The position numbers were made by a program, and so were the translations under genes. Shown piece by piece: positions 25,101 through 37,100 of a stretch of DNA of 64,000 nt. Below the pieces are notes generated by a model, which made no database searches, was not told where the DNA came from, and saw nothing but the letters and a program-made list of their open reading frames with translations. Each line of letters opens with the position of its first letter. Within the stretch, counting starts at the first letter, position 1. Location of the stretch: positions 119,712,569 to 119,776,568 of the forward strand of contig CM055266.1 in NCBI GenBank assembly GCA_029237695.1. The letters run 5' to 3'. The DNA comes from Conchocele bisecta (taxonomy: Eukaryota; Mollusca; Bivalvia; Lucinida; Thyasiridae).

Positions 25101-28100
25101 CTTGAACAAACGTAGTTCCAAAAGCGGAAGGCGACATTGTGAAAAGGCCGAGGCGAAAACGCGACATCGCGGTCTCGAAAACGCGAGATAGCCAGGCGAA
25201 AACGCGAGAATGAATACAATAGAATCTCACGTTTTCGCCTCGCGATTTGGTCTCGCGTTTTCACGATCTTGTGTATAGGTCGACGATGCGATGCAGTAGC
25301 CTAACCAATAACACGTATCGAAATATGTTTTTTTTTGCTCAATAAACGTGTATTGGCAGCACATTAGAATCGTCTCCTAAGACGAGTATCATTTTTTGTC
25401 AAATTATGTTGTTTTTTTTGTTGTCAAGAAATATAGATGTTTGTCCACATGTGTTCCATTTCTTAATAAAAACGTAAAAATGTTTTTGCAGCACATGAGA
25501 ATCGTCTCCTAAGACAATGTTTACGTGTCCTATTAGGGACATGTGGCAACCTCGCATTTTCGAGCTTTGGAGACGAAAACGCGAAATTCTATCATATTCA
25601 ATCTCGCGTTTTTCAAACACGCCGCACATGCACATGATGCATGAGCAAAACTAATCCGAATATTTCAAAAGCGAAAGGCGAGATCAGGCGAGATCGCGAA
25701 AACGCGAGACGATTCTCTTAATTTTAGGAAACGATTTTTATGTTTTATTATTGTCGATAAATGTGTGTTGAGTATGCACTTGTCGCAACGTTATGTCCGC
25801 GGTGGCACAGTGACAAAATACCACAATAATAAATATGTACTATACAATGTTTATTATTATAGATATTTAATATAATATGTATATGTGCCAAGTGCTCAAT
25901 TGTATTATATTTAACAACTATGATAATAGTTTTTGTTTTGGGACAGTTTCGTATAAGAAACCTTACGAGGACAAGTCACTTTTTCAAAATTACTGAAAAT
26001 TATATTTTCCGGTACAAGTCTGGGCAAGTCACTTTTGTCAAGTCACTTGTCCGGGACAAGTGGCTAAAAAATCAATTTGTACAGCCCTGAACCGTATTCG
26101 TGTAGTAAGCGATCGCATAGAAACTGGACTCCCCTGTATACTTATCTAGCAAAGTATACTTCGAGGGACAAATTTTAAGATAAATTTATTAATTTTTGTC
26201 TCTCCTGCGAAAGAGTAAAGCGAAACTAAGGTTTTGCTTTTCTGGAGTCGGCGGCGGCGGCGGAGTCCTCATTCAATGTTAAGTTTTTGTGTTGCGGTCA
26301 TTACTTCAACATCAGCTAAAGTCATCAAACTTTATACATACCTTTACTATATGATATGTACATGAATATATGACTGTTCTCGGGGCCCCAGGGTCAAGGT
26401 CAAGGCGGAAGAAGGCGAGACATTTGATTCCGCGGAATTCTTGTTATTATACTGAATTTATTACATTATCACAGCGGCTGTGGTAATGTAATAAATTCAG
26501 TATAATAATTCTGCATACTTTTAATCAACTATATGCAGTTGTTCGTTCTATATGAAATAATGCATTTCAGGAAAAATAAATGATTACTCCTTCAAAGTAT
26601 ACTTTGCTAGATAAGTATGATTTGCAATGTTGGTGCAGTCTTTGAATTTAGCCGCTGGTCCGATGCCCGAGGCGAGTAAAATTTCCGACGGGAATTATTA
26701 TTTTTTTTTATTATTATTCTCTTTGCTACACATGCGCATGTACAAACACAAGATATACAAACAATTCAATGAACAAAGTACATATATATATATGTCGGTT
26801 AATACGCATGGCTACATTTCAATGAACAGTCTGAATAATAACGTATTGATGCGTTTATTCTGGATAGTCTCTTCTATTATTATTGTTTGCTTCAGATATA
26901 TTTTAAAACGACCTATCGATGGTTGCGTTTCATCATATTTGCACTTAAAAATAAAATATTTTGCTAGAAGAATTAAAAAGCTGAAAAGCATTTGTTTTAT
27001 TTTTAGTCAACCCTCGCGTTACAAAATGATATGTTTTCATATGTTAAATTACTATTGTAGTCTAACCAGAATAATTCAGAATATGTGAAGCCCAAATTCG
27101 TCTTGTTTATTATTTTCTATCAGGAAGCATCGTAAACTGGTCCCCAGTAGCACGTTCCTCATATTCAACATGTTCTTGTGTAACGTGTGGAGCATACGAC
27201 CGGCAACCAGTCTTATCATCGTCACAGCCACAAATAAGAAAATCAAACATTGTCCGGTCATTAACCTGATCAGCTGGCAATTGCTAGGTAACGGCTGTTC
27301 CATTTACCGCTTTATAGTTGTGGCTAGTTGATATTATCGTTATTTACTTATTTACTTGACAAAAATACAATTATCTTGCTTCCCTAACAGTTAATAATTG
27401 TTTGTGTATGCTGATACACCAGAATTATGGTAAAACATTACCATTTTAAAACTTGATTAACTATTTTATTTTATGTGTTCAATTGATGTAATAGCCGATT
27501 TCTGACATCGCATCGAAGAGCCTGTGTGTATTCAATGTTTCAAACACGACTTTTCCATTACAAAAATCGATAAATATAGTACATTGACCATAAAATATGT
27601 TTACACGAAGTGTCTTCACTTCAGACAAACTGCAGAAAGCACAAAACTTAGCCACGCTATGGAGGCGAGATGTAACCTAATTTTGTCTGCACCCAATAGC
27701 CGACAGATTTTCAGTTTCTGAAGAGGGTGAGTCAACAAAACATGGGGGGGGGGGGGGGTAGGCCACTAATCGTACCGGCTCCTTCGGGCCGACAATTACG
27801 TCTGGACCGATTGGCATTCTGAAATTTTAGAAGCCCTGGTAGGTATTGAGTGCGAGTGACCATGACGAGAGCGATGATGACCAAGACAGAGATGATGACC
27901 AGATGGAGATGTCGGAAGATCTTGTTTATAAAACATTGATATCTTGAGACCAATCATTAAAACAACATTATATTGACTTGTTTTTATGCCACCGGGTTTC
28001 GAAGAAACAGGTGGCATATAGTGTTTGGACTGTCCGTCCGTCACACTTTACGGTTAACCAATTTGGGAAGTTGACTGGCCCGGAGGGCCAGTGGTTTGAA

Positions 28101-31100
28101 TTTCTTTTTGTGAAGACTGTTGGTGAAATAGGCTACAGCTAGAGAAGATTGTTCCAGCTCCATGTAGTTTCCATAAACATATTTCCACCAACTATAAATG
28201 GGGGTTTTCCAAAACAAATTGTATCCAAATACATTGTTACTGTGATAAAGAATACTAACCAGTACAACCATACTAATCCTAAATATTGGGACACTCGTCA
28301 TAATGTTTATATGACCGTTTTAAATTTTTTTTTATAAAAAATTAGAAAAAGTATTGTTTTACTGCGGGGCAGGCTTCAGACAGAAAAACTGCATAGTTTG
28401 TGTACACAACTCCTCTGAAACATATTGAAGATGTGCACCTTGGTGTTTTTATGCCGAATAAATATTTTTTAACAAAAATATCACCTTTTTAACATCGCCA
28501 TTTTTTCTACATTTTTCTATACAATTCTGTAATAGGGTACAGAGTTTGTGTACACAACTCCTCTGAAACCGTTCAGTCGATCGATCTGAAACTATACATT
28601 GTCTTCTACATGTATTGAAGATGTGCACCTTGGTGTTTTTATGCCGAAAACATATTTTGTAACAAAAATATCGCCTTTTTAACAGCCATTTTTTTCTACA
28701 TTTTGACACTCTTGTTAGGTTTATTATGGTATCCTATGTTGCCCTGTGGTTATGTCTGCAAATAGGTACTTGTGGTCTGCGTGTGGTGTCTATTATTTGA
28801 ACACTCACGACAGACAATAATGGCATGTTTACTTGTCACACCAAGATCCTGTAAGATCAAGTAGCTGTGCTATGATGAAGACCACCATCACCAGTTACAG
28901 TGTGCGCCACCAGAGCCAGCAATGGCAGAACCCACTGGTGGTGCCCTGTAACCATGGTAACACGTAGCCACATGGCTGTCTGAGCACATTCAGGATTTCA
29001 ATGGTTTCAATGTTTCTGTTCTGAACATGTGATGCTTCCCTATACAGTTGCATTCCCTTCTGTATACAGCTTAGTTGTTGAATTCTAAGTACGTAAAAGC
29101 TCGGTCAATGGATCAAGCATTTCGTTTCGATAGTACATGTATACATTTCTTTAAAAGCGTTCGAGTCATCTGTATGTTGCATCTCCTTACAGCAACTACT
29201 GGACGAGTATCCGAAGTGCTTCGTAGTAAATGCCGACAATGTGGGCTCCAAGCAGATGCAGCAGATCCGCGCCTCCTTGCGAGAAGCTGCCGGTAATGAC
29301 CATGTGACGTGCCATACATGTATATTATAGTGGAACCTCTCTAAACCGAACAGCAAGAAAACACCTCTGATCTTATTTTGGTCAGATGAAAAAATGTGCT
29401 GTGATGAAGTTCAACATTACCTGTTGCAGTGTGCGCCACCAGAGCCAGCAATGGCAGAACCCACTGGTGGTGCTCTGTAACCATGGTAACACGTAGCCAC
29501 ATGGCTGTCTGAGCACATAACATTTGTAGTATCTGCAGTATGATCATGACTTACACGATTGGTGTTTACTTGGGCCATGGCTTATATAACTTTCCATGAA
29601 CATTCTCCTAAGTTCGTATTGTAAATCAGGCTGTCTGATTGGTCAAAGACTGTTTGTTTGTTTGTTTATTAGTGTTCAACGGCCTATCAATAGCTAAGGT
29701 CATGTAAGGCCGGGCAAACGGGTTCGATCCCATTTTAACCTGCTGCATTGGGGAGAAAATCCCAAAATCAGAACGGAATATTTACATCGAGAACAAATAT
29801 ATTCAGCCCTGAAATTAGAATAACCTGACCTGGTGCCAGGTCCATACCACACCAAAGTCACTTGGCCCCTTCCCCTAAAGTAGGATTACGAATATCGTAA
29901 TACTCACATACGGGGTATAACCAGATTCAACTGTCGCATACAACATTCCAAAGACGTATGTGAGGGCCAAACCAGGTCTCCAGTCGGGATTCCTGTAAAG
30001 ATGAACCACGATCGTTAAATTACCCACCGCGTGCTCCCACCTGCCACCCACTGGGTCAAAGACTGATCTGTGTTGGAGACATGAATAAGCGTTAAGGGAC
30101 TATACTCCTATAATTGACATCCTCCACTGGTGAATTGTATATCCAGTCTGGCGAGTGTGGATTGCATGTGATTTACAATGGTCGCTTGCAATCAGTGGCC
30201 CAAAATTGGGCAAGTGAGAAAAGGTGCTTTATCCTTCTGACATTGACAGCAAATGTAGAAACTAGACCTTGCACATTCACTGCAGGCAGGTCGCCTACAG
30301 ACTGAATGGCGAACAGGGATGGGTATGGGGGTATATCATTGGACATCATCAGTCTGACTTGGGGTTATGCTGGTCACAAATGTCTTGTGCTCCCTTTCGT
30401 CAGAGGTGCGCCATATATGATTCAAGTGAAGTACATGTAGATACCTTGTTTTACAGTTATCCTGATGGGCAAGAACACGATGATGAGAAAGGCCATCAGG
30501 GGACATCTCGACAAGAACCCAGCTTTGGAGAAGTGAGTGGTCTCTTAACCTTTCAACCCTAAATAACTGGAATGGATTTTGATATGTTTATTTTCTGACC
30601 AATCCAATCATCACAATTATTGCCCTAAATGATACTCTTTTGTGTTGATGGGCCGTTAAGCACCATTCCATTCCTTAAAAAATATGAAAATTTCTTGCAA
30701 AAAGAGCAAATTTGCTTTGACCGAACAAAGCTCGGCTTACCTTGATTAAACTTGTTGATTTCGAGCTTGATATATTTGCCTCATGGCCGTATTCAAAATA
30801 TGTTGTATACACTTCAATAGAGATGTCGGCTAGCCAAGCCATGAACACCTGGGGCCCGTTTCACTAAACTTCTTGCGACTAAAATGTTCGTAAGTGCAAA
30901 TTTAAGATCGTCTGTAAATTTCAATTTATGGATTTACATTTATTGAGCCTAGCATATGCAGCCTATGTTCAATAAATGTAAATCCAATAATTATTTACAA
31001 GAAAACAATGTTAATGTGAAATGTACAGACTTTCATAAGTTTGCACTTACGAACATTATAGTCGTACGAAGTTTAGTGAAACGTCCCCCAGGAGTCGGCA

Positions 31101-34100
31101 AAGTTATGATAAAGTACAATACTCACTCCAGGGGTTGAAATTTCACTCGCCCGGTGGGTGGTGGTCGGGCAAACGAGACGGCGTAAATTAACGGTAGGAG
31201 TTCCTCATAGGAATCACGATTTGCCTGGTTTGGCCCTCAGGTACGCTTTTATCTTTTGCTCTTTTGTTACCTGGGAGTTGAATTGTGTTATTGCCCATTA
31301 TGAAAGTAGACTGCAGCTCCATTATAACGCGATGGTCGGTGTCCAAGATTTCAAATCGCGATCGAATCCGATCGCGTTATAAAATTTCGGGACATGCACG
31401 GATACTGGTATCATCCGCATTTCGGTTTAATATCAACTATTGCGGGAATTCCATTAGCAACGGACCCATATAAAATCATGTCATTTGAACAGAAGTTAAA
31501 GTAATTATTAATAATGACTATGACATACAAACTTGTATTAATGTATTAAACATGAGTTATTTATAAAATCATGCTTATTACGTTGTATAGTGCTCGCGAT
31601 CAACAGATGCTTATTACAATGTATACTGCTCGCGATCAACAGGCGCTTAAAAGGATTAATTGATAATAAATAATGGTCACGTGTCCTGCCTTGCCTATTC
31701 ATGCGGACGATTAGGCCTAGCTGTTGATACGTGCATAATCTCAGGATGTGGGGTCACGTGATCTATTGTTTACACTGCAACAGTCATATTGATGAATGAA
31801 ATTTACGATTGCCGTGGGTTGCAGTGTAAACAATAGACCACGTGATCCCATACCCAGATTATGCTGAATGTATTGTTTCCGATTGCACACAAACACCAGT
31901 CTATTTATAGAACGCTAAATATTACACCTGCGACCGAACACGCAACCATTTATTAGCGACAATTATGTGTTAACACGGATATATGTCTCATAACATTGAC
32001 ATTACTTGGTAACAAAAAGCGGTAGTTATCTTATATTTAAATGTGGGAACTGGTTCAAGAACCTTCTAAACCCGGTATGACATGTGCGGTAGTTGTACTT
32101 TGATGACTGTCACAAACATCGGCGTTTCTTCTTTTTTAGCCAGGTTTTTTGAAAAAAATCCTTGGATTGGCGAAAGCCGGGCGGGCGGGCGGCGTCCACA
32201 ATCAATGTTAAGTTTTCGTCCATTTCTTTGTTACTGTACCACCTAGGACCACCAAACTTTCACAGCTTCATAATCAAGGGGTGCCCACCACATATCACTA
32301 TCCAACATGTTACTTTTTTTTTAACTTGACCCATTTTTTCCGCGTAGTCGACTTAGCCATTTTCAATGTTAAGTTTTCGCGTTTACAATGTTAAGTTTTC
32401 GTGTTTAAGTCCATTTCTTTGGTACTGTACCACCTAGGACCACCAAACAAATTTCACAGCTTCATAACCAAGGGGTGCCTCCACATTACAATATTCCACA
32501 TCAAGTGCCTACCACATACAACCTATTTCACATGGTGACCATACTTCACCTATTATTTCTACGTAATTGACTTAGCCATTTTCAACGTTAACTTTTTAAC
32601 GTACGTCTGGTTAAAGTTTTTTGGTTAAATTTGTTTTTTTCGTTATACTATATCTCTGCAACTGCTTCGCCCATTACCTTGAAACTTCACATGGGTGTTT
32701 ATCATCACCACATCATTTTCATTCTAACCCCCAACCGTGCGGCCCCTGTGCCCAATGTCAAGGTCAAATTACTTTGAATTTTTTTGTTAAAGTTTTTTTG
32801 TGTACTATATCTCTGCAACTGCTTCACCCATTACCTTGATACTTCACATGGGTGTTTATCATCATTGTCGCACCCGCTTGCGGAAAGCGCGATATCGTCG
32901 GCATTTTGGCATACGTCCGTACGTCCGTGTCCGGTTAAAGTTTTTTCGTTAATGTTTTTCAATCTACTATATTTTTTAGTGTCCATGCCTCGCCCCAAGG
33001 CGCGACATGCAGGCCACGGCCATCTAGTCTACAAAAAGTGGGTATAATTATGTTATCCTAGTGTCTATGCTTGGAAAACACCTGGCCTTCGTGGCTTTAC
33101 CTCGTTTCTTGTTCTCTATTTTTAGCCAGGTTTTTTGGAAAAAAATCCAGGCTATTGGATTGGCGAAAGCCGGGCGGGCGCGGGCGGGCGGGCGGCGTCC
33201 ACAATCAATGTTAAGTTTTCGTGTTTGAGTCCATTTCTTTGTTACTGTACCACCTAGGACCACCAAACTTTCACAGCTTCATAATCAAGGGGTGCCCACC
33301 ACATATCACTATCCAACATGTTACTTTTTTTTTAACTTGACCCATTTTTTCCGCGCAGTCGACTTAGCCATTTTCAATGTTAAGTTTTCGCGTTTTCAAT
33401 GTTAAGTTTTCGTGTTTAAGTCCATTTCTTTGGTACTGTACCACCTAGGACCACCAAACTTTCACAGCTTCATAATCAAGGGTGCCCACCACATATCACT
33501 ATCCAACATGTTACTTTTTTTTTAACTTGACCCATTTTTTCCGCGCAGTCGACTTAGCCATTTTCAATGTTAAGTTTTCGCGTTTACAATGTTAGTTTTC
33601 GTGTTTAAGTCCATTTCTTTGGTACTGTACCACCTAGGATCACCAAACTTTCACAGCTTCATAACCAAGGGGTGCCTACCACATACAACTATCCAACATG
33701 TGACCATTTTTTTACCTTCACCTATTATTTCTACGTAATTGACTTAGCCATTTTGAATGTTAACTTTTTAACGTACATCTGGTTAAATTTTTTGGTTAAA
33801 ACTTTTTCGTTATACTATATCTCTGCAACTGCTTCGCCCATTACCTTGAAACTTCACATGGGTGTTTATCATCGTCCATATTTTCATTCTAACCCCCAAC
33901 CGTGCGGCCCCTGTGCGCAATGTCAAGGTCAAATTACTTTGAATTTATCAACCGTGCGGCCCCTGTGCCTAATGTCAAGGTCAAATTACTTTGAATTTTT
34001 TTGTTAAAGTTTTTTCGTGTACTATGTCTCTGCAACTGCTTCACCCAATACCTTGATACTTCACATGGGTGTTTATCATCATTGTCGCACCTGCTTGCGG

Positions 34101-37100
34101 AAAGTGCGATCCTGTGCCCAATGTCAAGGTCAAATTACTTTGAATTTTTTTGTTAATTTTTTTTCGTGTACTATATCTCTGCAACTGCTTCACCCAATAC
34201 CTTGATACTTCACATGGGTGTTTATCATCATTGTCGCACCTGCTTGCGGAAAGCGCGATATCGTCGGCATTTTGGCATACGTCCGTCCGTTCGTCCGTGT
34301 GTCCGGTTAAAGTTTTTTGGTTAAAGTTTTTCCATGTACTATATCTATTTTTTTAGTGTCCATGCCTCGCCCCAAGGCTCGACATGCAGGCCACGGCCAT
34401 CTAGTCTACAAAAAGTGGGTATAATTATGTTATCCAAGTGTCTATGCTTGGAAAAAACCTGGCCTTCGTGGCTTTGCCTCGTTTCTTGTTGAAATATATT
34501 TTTGGGATCCACGAGAGACCCGCGTTATAATGGAGCTGCAGTGTAGTAAGATTATTACTGATCCTACTGCTTTTGGGAAGGGCAAGTGATTCTGGTGTGG
34601 CGAGGATCTGGCATCGGATCAGGATTATTCTGATTTCAGGGCTGAATATATAATTTTGTTATTGTAAACATATAGTTCTGATTTTGGGATTTTCCCCCCA
34701 TTTGTACATGTACTTCAACATGTACATGTACAGGTAATATATTGGATTCAGTACTAAACCCATTGACCCAGCCTTAAATGACCTTAGCTGTTGATAGGCC
34801 GTTAAACCCCAACAAACGAAAACACTCGCCCAGTTCATCATGGCGAGTGTTTTTTTTGTGGCTGTCGAGTACTTTCTACAAACTGGGCGAGTGATAAATT
34901 TGGTCGGGATAATTTTTTTCTGAAGAAATTGACAATTAATTCCATCGATAATGGCCAACAAATGGTATTAATTCAGCGACCATTTGTTGTTTACAGTTTA
35001 CGTCGGTTTGCCGCAAGTAAGATTCAAGCAGTGCCTATGTACACGGTTACGGGTAGAATCGCTAGCGAATTTAATTCAGATTATTTGTACGCTGTACGCG
35101 GCCGGGCTAACAAATAATATGACTGCAAATATAGACTAGTGTGTGTATTATCATACGCGGCCACATATATAGTCTCGTAGACAGTTGGGTTAATGCGCAT
35201 TTCAGACGCCAAACATAACGGATTGGGACGAAACAGTCTGCGCCGGTTCCAAAATCTATGTCACTCGAGGCTTATAGAAAATAAGAAGTGTGCAAGCCTC
35301 TGAGCAAATTCGACTCTGGGGTGGGTGGGAGGTTGTTGACTTCCAGTCAAGAGTGGCATTGATTTGTTTGTTTATGTTCATTTAATAATTAAAATATAAA
35401 TAACAATAATAGTGAATATGTTTTATTCGTTTTGGTAATGATCATATACATATACAAGCTTCATGTGAGCTACATGTATTGTTACCGCAATGTGTCCGTC
35501 CGTCGCCGTCCTTGAACATTTTCAAAAGTCTTCTCCTCGGTAACCATTGGGCCTATAGTCACCAAACTTTATGGTCATGGTAGGGGGATTACAAAATTGT
35601 GAAAATGACGTCATTACGTAATCCAAGATGGCCGCCGTCTAAAAATAGCACAAATTCTTCAAAAATCTTAAGAACCGCCAATCGGATTTTGACAAAGCTT
35701 GGTAGGAGTGATTGATGTACAATGCTCTTTCAAAGTTGTTAAAATGGTGACCCCGGGGTCAAAAATGGGCGTGGTCCTTGGGGTCAAATTTGATTTTTGA
35801 CCGAATATGGTCATGTTGTATATCAAATCGAAGGTATCAACGATCACTGGTGCATTTTTTGTCGAAATCAGATGGTCATGTCCTCCAAGATTGCCGCCGA
35901 AAGGTCAAAAGGTCGTTCTTTTCTTAGAGATTTCAAAATTCTTCTTCACATGAACCGCTTGGCCCATGGTAGCCAAACTTAAGTTATCGTCCATGGGTGA
36001 AGGCTTTTCAGATTTGTTAAAATGGAGGTCGTCGCTAATCCAAGATGGCCGCCATCTAAAAATAGCATAAATTCTTAAAAAATCTTCTTGTGAACCGCCA
36101 GCTGGATTTCGACGAAACTTTGGTAGAAATGATCGATGTACAATGCTCTTTCAAAGTTGTTAAAATGGTGACCCTGGGGTCAAAAATGGGCGTGGGGTCA
36201 AATTTTATTTTTGACCGAATATGGTCATGTCTATATCAAATCAAAGGTATCAGAGAGGCGATCGCTCTGGTACATTTTTTGTCGAAATTGGATGGTGATG
36301 TCATCCAAGATGGCCGCCGAAAGGTCAAACGGTCGTTCTTTTATTAGAGATTTCAAAATTCTTCTTCACACGAACCGCTTGGTCCATGGTGGCCAAACTT
36401 CACAGTTATGGTCCATGGGTGAAGCCTTTTCAGTTGTTAAAATGGAGGTCTTCGCTAATCCAAGATGGCCGCCATCTAAAAATAGCAGAAATTCTTAAAA
36501 AATCTTTTTCCTATGAACCGCCAGTTTGATTTCGACGAAATTTGGTAGGAATGATCGATGTAGAATGCGCTTTCAAAGGTGTTAAAATGGTGATCCCAGG
36601 GTCAAAAATGGGCGTGGCCCGTGGGGTCAAATTTTATTTTTGACCGAATAGGCTCGTGTCATATGATATACATTGTACCAAATTGAAGGTATCGATGAGA
36701 CGATTGCTCTGGTGCAATATTTGTTGGAATCGGATGAGTGTCATCCATGATGGCCGCCAAAAGGTCCATTTATTCAAGATTTTGAACGTCTTTTCGGAAC
36801 CACATGACCAATGCTGGCCAAACTTCATAGTAAGTTGATCTTTTTTCCTTGGGTGAAGCATTTTCAGTCGTCGTCGCTTAATCCAAGAGGACACATAGCA
36901 AAAATAGCACAATTCTTTTTAAAACACATGAACTCAATGTCACATTCTCCTCTGGTGTTCATAGTCAGGTGAGCGAATTAGGGCCATCATAGCCCTCTTG
37001 TTATGCCCCCACCACCGAATGGTGAGTGGGGCATATAGTGTTACCGGCATCCGTACGTATTCCGAAACCGTAACGCTTTGGTAAATGGCTTATAATTGCT

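Larger units (their letters stand above)
31310..34541. mobile_element. Composite bounded by CTGCAGCTCCATTATAACGC inverted ends
   Basis: The 20-bp end at 31310 is repeated as its complement at about 34515-34541. The interior holds two family E elements and a hairpin (31745-31851). The ends may belong to one 3.2-kb transposon filled by later insertions. Confidence 0.5.

Noticed and set aside
26627..27088. 153-codon A+T-rich open frame
   Set aside because: No domain, biased Ile/Lys/Tyr composition and no repeat or homologue support.
35797..36498. Similar peptides (MTEYGHV..., [10 protein letters not shown]...) repeated here and at 51.1-51.7 kb
   Set aside because: They are translations of family F array units; frames open and close with unit drift, and other frames are equally open.
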